64,000 nucleotides of DNA, from positions 135,780 through 199,779 of the forward strand of contig NZ_JBLXEC010000007.1 of the NCBI RefSeq assembly GCF_048263515.1, in the 5' to 3' direction. The DNA comes from Marinovum sp048263515. Its GTDB lineage: Bacteria > Pseudomonadota > Alphaproteobacteria > Rhodobacterales > Rhodobacteraceae. How positions within the stretch are numbered: position 1 is the first letter of the stretch; every line of letters starts with the position of its first letter. The notes beneath the pieces were generated by a model. The model saw only the letters and a list, made by a program, of their open reading frames with translations. It was not told where the DNA came from and made no database searches. The position numbers were made by a program, and so were the translations under genes. Positions 27,015 through 36,153 of the stretch are shown piece by piece.

Positions 27015-27452
27015 TCACACAACTTCGAAGTGCAGGGTCAGCCGATTGCAGCCGCCACGCCGTTCATACTGCAGGCGGGAGGTCATCTGCCGGATCAGGT
27101 GCCAGCCGAACCCGCCCTCGGGCAGATCGTCGACTGGCCCGTCGAGCAGGGATTCGCGGCCCTCTGGCAGGGTCTTTCCGGGATAGGGCAGGCCCTGGTC
27201 GATGACAGTGCAGATCAATTCGGAGGGGGTCAGCGCCAGTTCGAGCCAGAACGGCCCGCCGTCGCGGAAGGCATAGCCATGTTCGACGACATTGTTGAGC
27301 ACTTCGGCCAACGCAAGCTCGATCGCGCCGCGGGTCTCTGGCGGCTGGCCCCAGGTGGCCAGCACTTCCATCGCCTCGGCGAGCAAGCTGCGGACGGCGA
27401 ATCCGCTGCTGCGGGCCTTGAGGGAAATTCGGAGGTCGGCGGTTCGGGTCAT
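27015..27452 (-). CDS. Anti-sigma factor / serine kinase, RsbW-like ATPase
   Basis: A 145-aa GHKL ATPase domain protein. Seen: ETRGAIELALAEVLNNVVEHGY (N box), LICTVIDQGLPYPG (G1 box, shortened) and LPEGGFGWHLIRQMTSRLQYERRGGCNRLTLHF (G2 box). Such proteins bind a sigma factor or phosphorylate an antagonist STAS protein, which is the gene 37 bases upstream. Start at ATG 27452; an upstream TTG has no ribosome site. The target (sigma factor or phosphatase output) is not in this window. Confidence 0.85.
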   Translation of the reverse strand: MTRTADLRISLKARSSGFAVRSLLAEAMEVLATWGQPPETRGAIELALAEVLNNVVEHGYAFRDGGPFWLELALTPSELICTVIDQGLPYPGKTLPEGRESLLDGPVDDLPEGGFGWHLIRQMTSRLQYERRGGCNRLTLHFEVV

Positions 27453-27489
27453 GGCAACCGTTTCCAAGGGGCCGGGCTCCTCTGGGGGG

Positions 27490-27828
27490 TCAGCTGGCCT
27501 GCGCCATCAGCGCGGCATCGAGGGTCGGAAAGAGCGCAAAGACCGTGTCCATCCGCGTCAGCCGGAAGACGCTTTCGACCGTGGTGGTCAGCCCGGCGAG
27601 GTCGAGCTTGCGCCCCGGTCCCAGCTGTTTCATCGCCGCGACGATGGCGCCGAGCCCGCTGGAATCGATGAAATCCACCTGGCTGAGATCGAGGATCACC
27701 CGGCGCGCCGGGCCCTCGGTCTCGGCCCGCATCCCGTCCTTGAACTGGATCGCCACAGCGGCGTCGATGCGTTGGGCGTTGATCGTGACGATCTGCAATT
27801 CGCCCTGAGTCCTGCTGCTCATGTCCAT
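27490..27828 (-). CDS. STAS-domain anti-sigma factor antagonist, RsbV-like
   Basis: A 112-aa single STAS domain: QIVTINAQRIDAAVAIQFKDGM, then RRVILDLSQVDFIDSSGLGAIVAAMKQLG, with the phosphorylatable Ser in DSSGLG, and KLDLAGLTTTVESVFRLTRMDTVFALF. It precedes the RsbW-like kinase on the same strand, giving a standard partner-switching pair. Upstream signal phosphatase not present here. Confidence 0.9.
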   Translation of the reverse strand: MDMSSRTQGELQIVTINAQRIDAAVAIQFKDGMRAETEGPARRVILDLSQVDFIDSSGLGAIVAAMKQLGPGRKLDLAGLTTTVESVFRLTRMDTVFALFPTLDAALMAQAS

Positions 27829-27919
27829 GACGTGGTCACCTTGCGTTACGAATTCGCCCCTACGCTAGACGGCAATCCTTACTAAACTGTATGCAGGGGG
27901 CAGAATTTGGGAGACAGCT

Positions 27920-29092
27920 ATGACCGATGTGATGATCCTGGGCGCGGCCCGCACGCCGATGGGCGGATTTCAGGGCGAGTTCGAAGGTGTCGAGGCCAGT
28001 ACCCTGGGCGGGGTGGCAATTGCCGCCGCACACCGCGAGGCCGGCAAACCGGCGATCGACGAGGTGCTGATGGGCTGCGTCCTGCCGGCCGGGCAGGGCC
28101 AGGCACCGGCGCGGCAGGCGGGCTTTGCCGGTGGCTTGGGCGAAGAGGTGCCGGCCACCACGATCAACAAGATGTGCGGTTCCGGCATGAAGGCCGCGAT
28201 GATGGCCTGGGACCGGATCGCCTTGGGACAGGCCGGGGCCATTGTCGCCGGCGGCATGGAGAGCATGACCGAGGCGCCCTACCTTCTGCCCAAGATGCGC
28301 GGCGGCGCGCGGATCGGCCATGGCCAGGTGGTCGATCACATGTTCCTCGACGGGCTCGAGGATGCCTATGACAAGGGCCGCCTGATGGGCACCTTTGCCG
28401 AGGATTGCGCTGCGCACTACCAGTTCACCCGCGAAGCGCAGGACCATTACGCCATCGCCTCGCTCGACAATGCGCTCGAGGCCGAGCGCAACGGCGCCTT
28501 TGCCGACGAGATCGCGCCGGTCAAGCTGCACCGCCGCCATGGCGAAGAGCTGATCACCTGCGACGAGCAGCCCGGCAAGGCCCGTCCCGAGAAGATCCCG
28601 ATGCTGAAACCCGCCTTCCGCAAGGACGGCACGGTGACCGCAGCCAATGCCTCGTCGATCTCCGACGGCGCGGCGGCGCTGGTGCTGGGCACCCGCGCAA
28701 TGGCCGAGGCACAGGGCGTCGCGCCCCGCGCGCGCATCCTCGGCCACGCCAGCCACGCACAGGCGCCCGGCTGGTTCACCACCGCGCCGGTGCCGGCGGC
28801 ACAGAAGCTGCTCGAGCGGATCGGCTGGAAGGTGTCCGACGTCGACCTCTGGGAGGTCAACGAAGCCTTTGCGGTGGTGCCCATGGCCTTCATGCAGGAA
28901 ATGGGCCTGCCGCGCGACATCGTCAACGTCAACGGCGGCGCCTGCGCGCTGGGCCACCCGATCGGCGCCTCCGGCGCGCGGATCATGGTGACCCTGCTCA
29001 ACGCGCTGGAAAAGCGCGGGTTGAAGCGCGGCGTGGCTGCAATCTGCATCGGCGGCGGTGAAGGCACGGCGATCGCCATCGAACTGGCCTGA
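27920..29092 (+). CDS. Acetyl-CoA C-acetyltransferase (thiolase)
   Basis: A 390-aa thiolase. Seen: the acyl-enzyme Cys in TTINKMCGSGMKAAMMAWD (residue ~87), EVNEAFAVVPMAFMQEMG, VNVNGGACALGHPIGASGARIMVTLL (His) and AAICIGGGEGTAIAIEL (second Cys). It condenses two acetyl-CoA to acetoacetyl-CoA or does the reverse in beta-oxidation. Not beside phaB; a separate transcript starting after the divergent STAS gene. Confidence 0.93.
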   Translation: MTDVMILGAARTPMGGFQGEFEGVEASTLGGVAIAAAHREAGKPAIDEVLMGCVLPAGQGQAPARQAGFAGGLGEEVPATTINKMCGSGMKAAMMAWDRIALGQAGAIVAGGMESMTEAPYLLPKMRGGARIGHGQVVDHMFLDGLEDAYDKGRLMGTFAEDCAAHYQFTREAQDHYAIASLDNALEAERNGAFADEIAPVKLHRRHGEELITCDEQPGKARPEKIPMLKPAFRKDGTVTAANASSISDGAAALVLGTRAMAEAQGVAPRARILGHASHAQAPGWFTTAPVPAAQKLLERIGWKVSDVDLWEVNEAFAVVPMAFMQEMGLPRDIVNVNGGACALGHPIGASGARIMVTLLNALEKRGLKRGVAAICIGGGEGTAIAIELA

Positions 29093-29236
29093 GCCGGGCC
29101 AGACACCCCGGTTGACCCTGCAGGGTGCGCAGAGCCCGCGCCCCTTGCCCCCGGTTCGGTCGACAGCGGCGCTTCTCAGCCTACCTCCTATGGAAGCGGT
29201 CCCATCCCGGGGCCGCGCCCTAGCAGAGGAGGCGAG

Positions 29237-29857
29237 ATGGCCCGAGCGACCCTGTACCCCGAGATACGTCCGGGCCTTGTGAGCGCGCTCAGCCTGTACG
29301 CCTGCCTCGGCTGCGCGATCTTCGCGATCAGCATCCTGATTGCCGACTTCGTCGTGCCCGATCACGACTGGATCGCCGACACCATCAGCGACCTCGGCGC
29401 CGGGAAGTACGAATTCATCGTCGATATCGGCATCTATGCCTTTGCCGCTGCGCTGATTGCCACAGCGCTGTTGGCAGCGCATCTGCATCTGGGTGACCGC
29501 AGCTGGAGCTTTGGCCTCGCCGGGTTCGCCCTGCTGGGGTTGATCGTCTTTCTGGTGGGCGCGCGCAATGAATATGGCGACGCCGATCAGGACGGCGTGG
29601 TGATCCACATCTACCTGGTCTACGCGCTGGGCGTGCTGCAATTCCTGGTGCCGCTGGCCATGGCCAAGGGCGCGGCCGCGCACAGCCTGGTGCATGGCCG
29701 CATTCTGCTGGGCCTGGCGCTGCTCTGGCTGGTCTCGGCGCCGGTGTTCTTCTTTCTGCCGACCGATGTCGACGGGCTCTACGAGCGCTACCTCGGGCTG
29801 ATCGCCATGGCGACGGTGGTGACCCTGGCGCATCTGTTCCGCAAGCTCTGCCGCTGA
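29237..29857 (+). CDS. DUF998 family membrane protein
   Basis: A 206-aa protein with six hydrophobic segments. Seen: SLYACLGCAIFAISILIADFVVPDHDWIADTISDLGAG, the DUF998-type TISDL motif after the first segment, and later WLVSAPVFFFLPT. AGGAGGCGAG just before ATG. Function unknown in the family. Confidence 0.82.
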   Translation: MARATLYPEIRPGLVSALSLYACLGCAIFAISILIADFVVPDHDWIADTISDLGAGKYEFIVDIGIYAFAAALIATALLAAHLHLGDRSWSFGLAGFALLGLIVFLVGARNEYGDADQDGVVIHIYLVYALGVLQFLVPLAMAKGAAAHSLVHGRILLGLALLWLVSAPVFFFLPTDVDGLYERYLGLIAMATVVTLAHLFRKLCR

Positions 29858-29896
29858 GCGGGCAGGGCAGTTTCCGCATTAAAGAAGGGTGAAATC

Positions 29897-30415
29897 ATGT
29901 TTGCCGAAGACGCCGCCTTGGATGTCCTGCTGCGCGCGCTGCTGTTGTCGGCGCTGGCGATGGCCTGGGTAATCTTTGTCGTGCGGATCATCGGGCTGCG
30001 GACCTTCTCCAAGATGACCGCCTTCGACTTTGTCGCCACTGTCGCCGTGGGGTCACTGCTGGCCGGGGCCTCGCAGGCGACGGCCTGGGGCGAGTTCTTC
30101 CAGCCGGCTTTGTCGATCTCGGCACTGCTCGGGGTGCAGTACCTGATCGCAAAGGCGCGCAAGGCCTCTGACATGATCGAGCAGACGGTGCAGAACACGC
30201 CCGTCCTGCTGATGCGCGACGGTGTGATCCTCGACGATGCGCTCAAGGCGACGCGGGTGTCCGAAGGCGACCTGATCGCCAAGCTGCGCGAGGCCAATGT
30301 GCTGGATTTGGCGCATGTGCGCGCGGTGGTGCTGGAGACCACCGGCGACATCTCGGTGCTGCATGGCGAGAGCCTGTCGTCGCGGCTGCTGGACGGCGTG
30401 CGGCGGGTCGATTGA
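29897..30415 (+). CDS. DUF421 (YetF-type) membrane protein
   Basis: A 172-aa protein with three N-terminal membrane segments and a cytoplasmic YetF-like domain. Seen: IRIIGLRTFSKMTAFDFVATVAVGSLLAG-type segment (residues 30-60), VQNTPVLLMRDGVILDDALKATRVSEGDLIAKLREANV and VRAVVLETTGDISVLHG. The ordered C-terminal domain is typical. Function not established. Confidence 0.88.
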   Translation: MFAEDAALDVLLRALLLSALAMAWVIFVVRIIGLRTFSKMTAFDFVATVAVGSLLAGASQATAWGEFFQPALSISALLGVQYLIAKARKASDMIEQTVQNTPVLLMRDGVILDDALKATRVSEGDLIAKLREANVLDLAHVRAVVLETTGDISVLHGESLSSRLLDGVRRVD

Positions 30416-30472
30416 CCGCTGTAGTCCGGCGCCCGTTGCGCCGCTGGCCAACCCCGGCTAAACCCGCGCCCC

Positions 30473-31186
30473 ATGAGCGAGACAAAACATCCATCGGGCG
30501 CGCCCTGGCGCAATTTCTACGGTCGGTTCAAGGGCAAGGGCCTGCGCAAGTCGCAGGAACGCTATCTTGACGAGGATCTGGCGGCGCTGTCGCCGGGCCC
30601 GGTGGGCTGGGAAGAGAACCCCGAGCGCAAGCCGCTGGACGTGGAGGCGCTGTTCGGCGGGCGCGATCTCTGGCTGGAGATCGGCTTTGGCGGCGGCGAA
30701 CACCTGGTGCACCAGGCGAAGTCCAACCCGCAGGTCGGCATCATCGGCGCCGAGCCCTACATCAACGGTGTCGCCATGCTGCTGGGTAAGGTGCGCGAGG
30801 CCGGTGTCGACAACCTGCGGATCCACCCCGGCGATGCGCGCGATCTGTTCGACGTGCTGCCGGAGGGGTCGGTGTCGAAGGCCTTTCTGCTCTATCCCGA
30901 TCCCTGGCCGAAAAAGCGCCACCACCGCCGGCGCTTCGTGACGCCCGAGCATCTGGAGCCTCTGTCGGCGCTTTTGAAGCCGGGGGCCGAGTTCCGGGTG
31001 GCGACGGATATTCCGGATTACGTGCGCCAGACACTTGAGCAGGTGCCGCGGCACGGGTTCGACTGGCTGGCAGAGCGCCCTGCAGATTGGCGCGAGCCCT
31101 GGGATGACTGGATTTCCACGCGCTACGAACAAAAGGCGCTGCGAGAGGGTCGGGTGCCGCACTACCTGACGTTCCGGAAACGGTGA
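30473..31186 (+). CDS. trmB: tRNA (guanine-N7-)-methyltransferase TrmB
   Basis: A 237-aa SAM-dependent methyltransferase acting on G46 of tRNA. Seen: FYGRFKGKGLRKSQERYL, WLEIGFGGGEHLVHQAKSNPQVGIIGAEPYINGV (SAM-binding), LLYPDPWPKKRHHRRRFV (TrmB signature) and the C-terminal STRYEQKALREGR. Followed by a repeat-filled intergenic region. Confidence 0.96.
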   Translation: MSETKHPSGAPWRNFYGRFKGKGLRKSQERYLDEDLAALSPGPVGWEENPERKPLDVEALFGGRDLWLEIGFGGGEHLVHQAKSNPQVGIIGAEPYINGVAMLLGKVREAGVDNLRIHPGDARDLFDVLPEGSVSKAFLLYPDPWPKKRHHRRRFVTPEHLEPLSALLKPGAEFRVATDIPDYVRQTLEQVPRHGFDWLAERPADWREPWDDWISTRYEQKALREGRVPHYLTFRKR

Positions 31187-31205
31187 GCAGTTGAGAGTAT
31201 GCCCT

Positions 31206-31404
31206 CGGTGATCCTGGCGTGGCCCGGAACAAGGGCGTCAGCCCGCCGGGCCAGCGGCTGCCCGCCCCACCGGGCTGCCGCTTTGGCTTACACAAGCGCG
31301 CCGATCCGAGGTTGTCCTGAATGGGCCGAGATAAACTGCGGCCTAACGACTGATGGAGCGGCATCCCGCGGGCAGCCGACGGCCCGGCGCACGGTGCACG
31401 TGGC
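31206..31404. repeat. Complex intergenic repeat, copy 1
   Basis: Begins CGGTGATC-TGG-GTGGCCCGGAACAAGG and ends CGGCGCACGGTGCACGTGGC. The core (31249-31387) has terminal inverted arms: GGCCAGCGGCTGCCCG at the left and CGGGCAGCCGACGGCCC at the right, and an inner partial palindrome CGGCTGCCCG-CCCCAC-CGGGCTGCCG. Copies 2 (31426-31668, direct) and 3 (40263-40432, inverted) share the order of all blocks. No protein-coding sense in any frame is shared, so this looks like a non-autonomous, MITE-like or structured-RNA repeat. Confidence 0.75.
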
Positions 31405-31425
31405 TATAAACACTCCAATAACCGT

Positions 31426-31668
31426 CGGTGATCGTGGTGTGGCCCGGAACAAGGGCGCAAGCCTGCCAGGCCAGCGGCTGCCCGGCCTGTCGCACCAAAG
31501 GTGCGCCGCTTTCATGGTACGCCTTTGGGGTGACGGGCTGCCGCTTTGGCTGACACAAGTACTTTGCTCGAAGGTCTTCCTGACTCGGCCAAGATAACCC
31601 GCTTCCCAACGACCGATGCCGCGGCATCCCGTGGCCAACCGCCGGTCCGGCGCACGGTGCACATGGCC
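31426..31668. repeat. Complex intergenic repeat, copy 2 with internal insertion
   Basis: Direct repeat of copy 1, starting CGGTGATCGTGG and ending CGGCGCACGGTGCACATGGC. Between the inner arms CGGCTGCCCG and CGGGCTGCCG copy 1 has 6 bases, but here there are 49 (31485-31533), and the inserted bases contain their own inverted repeat (CACCAAAGG...CCTTTGGGGTG). Upstream of aroA by about 100 bases. Confidence 0.72.
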
Positions 31669-31765
31669 CGAGACAACGCTTTTTCCCCAGCACCCCCGCC
31701 ACGGGATGGACCCCCTGAAAGCTGCTTGCTATGAGGGCTGCGAGCGATAACGAAGGAACCCGCCC

Positions 31766-33115
31766 ATGTCCGGCCACGGCACGCCAATCCCGATGATTTC
31801 CACCCCTTGCGGGCCGCTTTCGGGCACGGCCGAGGTGCCCGGCGACAAGTCGATCTCGCACCGGTCGCTGATCCTGGGCGCCATGGCGGTGGGCGAGACC
31901 GTGGTCACCGGCCTGCTCGAAGGCGAGGACGTGCTCGATACCGCCAAGGCGATGCGCGCCTTCGGAGCCGAGATCACCCGCGACGACGATGGCACCTGGC
32001 ATGTGCACGGCGTGGGCGTCGGCGGCTTTGCCGAGCCCGACCAGGTGATCGACTGCGGCAACTCCGGCACCGGCGTGCGGCTGATCATGGGGGCAGCGGC
32101 GACCACACCCATCGCGGTGACCTACACCGGCGACGCCAGCCTCAACAAGCGCCCGATGGCGCGGGTCACCGATCCGCTGGCGCTCTTCGGCACACAGGCG
32201 GTCGGACGCTCCGGTGGGCGGCTGCCGATGACGCTGGTGGGCGCCGAGAACCCGGTGCCGGTGCGCTACGTGGTGCCGGTGCCCTCGGCCCAGGTGAAAT
32301 CGGCGGTGCTGCTGGCAGGCCTCAATGTGCCGGGCCAGACCGTGGTGATCGAGCAGGAGGCCACCCGCGACCATACCGAGCGGATGCTGGCGGGTTTCGG
32401 TGCCGAGATCACCACCGAGGTGACCGACGAAGGCCACGTCATCACCCTGACCGGCCAGCCCGAGTTGCAGCCGCAGGTCATCGCGGTGCCGCGCGATCCC
32501 TCCTCGGCGGCCTTTCCGGTCTGCGCGGCGCTGGTCACACCGGGCTCTGACGTGCTGGTGCCGGGCATCGGGCTCAACCCGACGCGCGCCGGGCTCTTCA
32601 CCACGCTGCGCGAAATGGGCGCCGACCTCGATTACGAGAACCTGCGCGAAGAAGGCGGCGAGCCGGTGGCCGATCTGCGCGCCAAATACTCGCCCGACAT
32701 GAAGGGCATCGACGTGCCGCCGGAACGTGCCGCCAGCATGATCGACGAATACCCGGTGCTCTCGGTGGTGGCGGCCAATGCCACCGGCGTCACCCGGATG
32801 ACCGGCGTCAAGGAACTGCGGGTCAAGGAAAGCGACCGGATCGAGGCCATGGCCACCGGTCTGCGCGCCTGCGGTGTCACGGTCGAGGACGGTCCGGACT
32901 GGTGGACCGTCACCGGCGAAGGCCCGGGCACGGTTAAGGGCGGGGCGACCTGCGCCAGCCATCTCGACCACCGGATTGCCATGTCCTTCATGGTGCTCGG
33001 CATGTCGACGAAAGAGCCGGTGCGGGTGGACGACGGCACGCCGATCGCCACCTCCTTTCCGATCTTCGAGCCGCTGATGGCGCAGCTGGGCGCCGACATC
33101 CGCCGCGAGGCGTGA
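31766..33115 (+). CDS. aroA: 3-phosphoshikimate 1-carboxyvinyltransferase (EPSP synthase)
   Basis: A 449-aa shikimate pathway enzyme. Seen: GTAEVPGDKSISHRSLILGAMAVGET (phosphoshikimate/PEP binding), CGNSGTGVRLIMGAAA, SLNKRPMARVTDPLALFG, STKSAVLLAGLNVPG-like QVKSAVLLAGL, and ELRVKESDRIEAMATGLRACG, DHRIAMSFMVLG. The GNSGTG form with Ala after the motif suggests a class II (glyphosate-tolerant) type, as common in alphaproteobacteria; that is inference. Followed by cmk after 108 bases. Confidence 0.96.
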   Translation: MSGHGTPIPMISTPCGPLSGTAEVPGDKSISHRSLILGAMAVGETVVTGLLEGEDVLDTAKAMRAFGAEITRDDDGTWHVHGVGVGGFAEPDQVIDCGNSGTGVRLIMGAAATTPIAVTYTGDASLNKRPMARVTDPLALFGTQAVGRSGGRLPMTLVGAENPVPVRYVVPVPSAQVKSAVLLAGLNVPGQTVVIEQEATRDHTERMLAGFGAEITTEVTDEGHVITLTGQPELQPQVIAVPRDPSSAAFPVCAALVTPGSDVLVPGIGLNPTRAGLFTTLREMGADLDYENLREEGGEPVADLRAKYSPDMKGIDVPPERAASMIDEYPVLSVVAANATGVTRMTGVKELRVKESDRIEAMATGLRACGVTVEDGPDWWTVTGEGPGTVKGGATCASHLDHRIAMSFMVLGMSTKEPVRVDDGTPIATSFPIFEPLMAQLGADIRREA

Positions 33116-33223
33116 CGCCCGGGCCGTGGGCTGTGGTGAGACAACCGGTTTCACATCGGCGAGGCACTGGTTAACCTGAGCGCAACAGCCGCTGGCGCGG
33201 CGCGAGCAAAGAACGGAACATAC

Positions 33224-33838
33224 ATGGCATTCACCATTGCAGTCGACGGGCCTGCGGCCTCTGGCAAGGGCACCATCTCCAAGGCGCTGGCGCGCGAACT
33301 GGGCTATGCGCATCTCGACACCGGCCTGCTCTATCGCGCGGTCGGGCGGCAGGTGCTTGATGGCGCCGAACCGCTGGCTGCTGCCAAGGCCCTGACCGCC
33401 GAGGCGCTGGACAACCCCGACCTGCGCACCCCGGAAGTGGCGCAGGCGGCGTCCAAGGTGGCGGTGCTGGCCGAGGTCCGCGCCGCGCTGGTTGATTTCC
33501 AGCGCGCCTTTGCCCGCCGTGACGGCGGCGCGGTGCTGGACGGGCGCGACATCGGCACGGTGATCTGCCCCGAGGCCGAGGCCAAGCTCTACGTCATTGC
33601 CAGCGCCGAGGTGCGCGCCGAACGCCGCTTCAAGGAACTGAGCGAAAAGGGGCTGGAGACCAGCTTCGAGACCGTGCTGGCCGATGTGCGCGCCCGCGAC
33701 GAGCGGGACATGGGCCGCGCCGAAGCGCCGCTGAAGCCGGCCGAGGACGCGGTGCACATCGACACCACTACGCTCAGCATCGAAGAGGCCGTCGCCGCGG
33801 CGCTGGACGCGGTGCGGGCGCGGCAACAGGGCGCGTGA
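33224..33838 (+). CDS. cmk: Cytidylate kinase
   Basis: A 204-aa nucleotide kinase phosphorylating CMP/dCMP. Seen: AVDGPAASGKGTISKALARELGYAHLDTGLLYRAVG (P-loop and CMP site), FARRDGGAVLDGRDIGTVICPEAEAKLYVIASAEVRAERR and RDERDMGRAEAPLKPAEDAVHIDTT. Short NMPbind insert is normal for alphaproteobacteria. Nearly abuts the next gene. Confidence 0.95.
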   Translation: MAFTIAVDGPAASGKGTISKALARELGYAHLDTGLLYRAVGRQVLDGAEPLAAAKALTAEALDNPDLRTPEVAQAASKVAVLAEVRAALVDFQRAFARRDGGAVLDGRDIGTVICPEAEAKLYVIASAEVRAERRFKELSEKGLETSFETVLADVRARDERDMGRAEAPLKPAEDAVHIDTTTLSIEEAVAAALDAVRARQQGA

Positions 33839-33840
33839 CC

Positions 33841-34833
33841 ATGGCGACACGGCAGATCGCGGGACAACAGGTCTCGGCCATGGGCATCGGCGCTATGTCC
33901 TTTGCCGAATTCTACGGGCCGACGACGGAAGAAAACTCCTGGGCGATCCTCGATGCGGCGCTGGAGCTGGGGATCTCCCATATCGACACCTCCAACGTCT
34001 ACGGCATGGGCCGTTCCGAGAACGCCATCGGCGCCTATCTCAAGCGCAACCCGGCGGCGCGCGACATCTTTCACATCGCCACCAAGGCGGCGATCTCGCG
34101 CGACGCCGAGGGCCACCGCTGTTTCGACAATTCCCGCGAGCATCTGGAGAGCGAACTGGACCAGAGCCTCGCCCGCATGGGGCTCGAGGCGGTCGATCTG
34201 TTCTACGTGCACCGGCGCGAAGGGACCCGGCCGATCGAAGAGGTGACCGAAACGCTGGTGGCGCTGCAGGCCAAGGGCAAGATCAAGGCCTTCGGCTTTT
34301 CCGAGATCGCGCCGTCCTCGCTGCGGCGTGCGGCGGCGGTGGCGCCGGTCGCTGCGGTACAGTCGGAATACTCGCTCTCTACCCGCATGCCGGAGCTGGG
34401 CCTCGTTCAGGAATGCGCGCGCCAAGGTGCGGCGCTGGTGGCCTTTTCGCCGCTGGGCCGGTCCCTGCTGACCGACGCGCCGATCGGCGCGGCCGAGCGG
34501 AAAACCCTGGGCTTCATGAAGACCAACCCGCGCTTCACCTCGCCCAACTACGAGGCCAATATCGCCGCGACCGACCGGTTCCGCGCGCTGGCGGCCGAGA
34601 TGGGCGAACCGGCGGCGGCGCTGGCCATCGCCTGGCTGCTGGCGCAGGGCGATCACGTCATTCCGATCCCCGGCACCCGGTCGGTGGCGCATTTCCGCGA
34701 AAGCGTGCGCGGCACCGAACTCGGCCTGAGCGCCGAGGACCTTGCCCGCATCGAGACGGTGCTGCCGGTGGGCTGGGCCCATGGCGACCGCTACAGCGTC
34801 GATCAGTCCGTCGGACCCGAGCGGTATTGCTGA
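33841..34833 (+). CDS. Aldo/keto reductase
   Basis: A 330-aa TIM-barrel oxidoreductase. Seen: ISHIDTSNVYGMGRSENAIGAYLKRNP with the catalytic Asp and Tyr, IATKAAISRDAEG with the catalytic Lys, DLFYVHRREGTRPIEEVTETL (His), AAVQSEYSLSTRM and IPIPGTRSVAHFRES for NADPH binding. ATG 33841 is two bases after the cmk stop; GTG 33835 overlapping cmk is an alternative. It and the next gene interrupt the usual cmk-rpsA linkage. Substrate unknown. Confidence 0.9.
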   Translation: MATRQIAGQQVSAMGIGAMSFAEFYGPTTEENSWAILDAALELGISHIDTSNVYGMGRSENAIGAYLKRNPAARDIFHIATKAAISRDAEGHRCFDNSREHLESELDQSLARMGLEAVDLFYVHRREGTRPIEEVTETLVALQAKGKIKAFGFSEIAPSSLRRAAAVAPVAAVQSEYSLSTRMPELGLVQECARQGAALVAFSPLGRSLLTDAPIGAAERKTLGFMKTNPRFTSPNYEANIAATDRFRALAAEMGEPAAALAIAWLLAQGDHVIPIPGTRSVAHFRESVRGTELGLSAEDLARIETVLPVGWAHGDRYSVDQSVGPERYC

Positions 34834-34834
34834 G

Positions 34835-35935
34835 GTGACCGCTGATTTCGCCTCACTCCGCCTGCCATCGCACATGCGGCGCAGCTCGGTGCTGGCGGAG
34901 AAGTACCAGCCCGAAGGCTATCTCGACGCGCTCGACCGTGAGACGCTCTGGTATGACGCGATCTGGTCGAAGGGGCGGCTCTATCTCGTCTGCCCGCCGC
35001 TCAACAACTTTCGTCAGGCGTTCCGCAAGGCGGTGTTTCGTGGCGACGACACTCCGCTGAGGTTCCGCCGGCTGCGCCGCTATGCGCGTCACGAGGTGGC
35101 CGAGCTCGATGCGCCCGACTGCCCGTCGCAGCTCTCGGTGATGCTGCAGGGCTGGACCGGCACCAGCGGGGTGAGCCGGGCGGCGCCTGAGCACTTTGCC
35201 GGGCTGAACACCGCTTTCGTGATGTCCAGGAACAACCCGATCGACTGGCTGGTGACCCATGCGCGCTATCACCGCGATGCCCATGGGCTTGAGGCGCTGA
35301 TCGTGATGGACAATGGCTCGACCGATTATGCGCTGGACGATCTGCGCGCGGCGCTGGGCGCGCTGGGGCTCAAGCGGCTCGAGGTGCTGGAGGTGCCGTT
35401 CAAATACGGGCCGGTGGGCAAGAAGCCCTATCGCCGGACCGAGAAATTCATGCAGACCGCGCTCTTCAACGTGCTGCGGCTGCGGTTTCTGGGGCAGGCG
35501 CGGGCGGTGCTGAACTGCGACGTCGACGAGCTGATCGTGACCCGGGGCAACAGTGTCTTCGACGCCGCCTGCGCCTCGCGGCTGGGCTTCGTGCAGGTGG
35601 CGGGGCACTGGGTCTATCCGGCGCCGGGGGCCGAGGGGCCGTTCACCCATGCCGATCACAGCCATACCGCAAGCCCGCCGAAACCCTGCCCGCCGAAATG
35701 GTGTCTTGTGCCCGGCGGCCGGCTGGGCGGGTTCAGCTGGGACGTGCACGGGCTGGAACGGCTGCCCTTCCTGCGCCGGCGCACCCATGGCGATCTGTCT
35801 TTCCTGCATTGTCGCAGCCTGACCACCGGCTGGAAGAGCCTGAAGCGCGACGAGGTGCCCGAGGATACCGTGCCGGACCCCGAGGCGGCGATTGCCGCCG
35901 CGGTGCTCCTGGAGGGGCAGGGCGGGTCAGGGTGA
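34835..35935 (+). CDS. Glycosyltransferase family 2-like protein
   Basis: A 366-aa protein. Seen: FVMSRNNPIDWLVTHARYHRDAHGLEALIVMDNGSTD (GT-A nucleotide-binding start, as in the Glyco_tranf_2_4 group), ARAVLNCDVDELIVTRGNSVFDAA (DxD-like metal motif), then a C-terminal segment with several His and Cys (FTHADHSHTASPPKPCPPKWC). GTG start at 34835, one base after the preceding stop, is the only start before the conserved region without overlap. Likely adds sugar to a surface glycan; substrate not known. Confidence 0.75.
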   Translation: MTADFASLRLPSHMRRSSVLAEKYQPEGYLDALDRETLWYDAIWSKGRLYLVCPPLNNFRQAFRKAVFRGDDTPLRFRRLRRYARHEVAELDAPDCPSQLSVMLQGWTGTSGVSRAAPEHFAGLNTAFVMSRNNPIDWLVTHARYHRDAHGLEALIVMDNGSTDYALDDLRAALGALGLKRLEVLEVPFKYGPVGKKPYRRTEKFMQTALFNVLRLRFLGQARAVLNCDVDELIVTRGNSVFDAACASRLGFVQVAGHWVYPAPGAEGPFTHADHSHTASPPKPCPPKWCLVPGGRLGGFSWDVHGLERLPFLRRRTHGDLSFLHCRSLTTGWKSLKRDEVPEDTVPDPEAAIAAAVLLEGQGGSG

Positions 35936-36153
35936 CACCGGACTGACTCTGGGGAAGGGCCTTGAATATCACCCGGGACAGGTGTAAGGACGCCCCGTCG
36001 ACAAGGCGATCAACGCCGCGAACGAGGATCGAGCAGGGTCGGGGATTTTACCGGCCCTCTTTCGTTTTGCGGATGACCTCGTGACCAAACCCAAGACCGG
36101 CGGAGACAACCGCCCGGCCAGTATAGTGACTTGAAAAAGGAACCAACCGCCAC

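Noticed and set aside
27860..29833. 657-aa open frame on the minus strand
   Set aside because: Antisense of the thiolase and the DUF998 gene; no family motifs.
31343..33850. 835-aa open frame on the minus strand
   Set aside because: Antisense of aroA and cmk and of the complex repeat. Composition is that of a shadow frame (His/Arg/Gly-rich).
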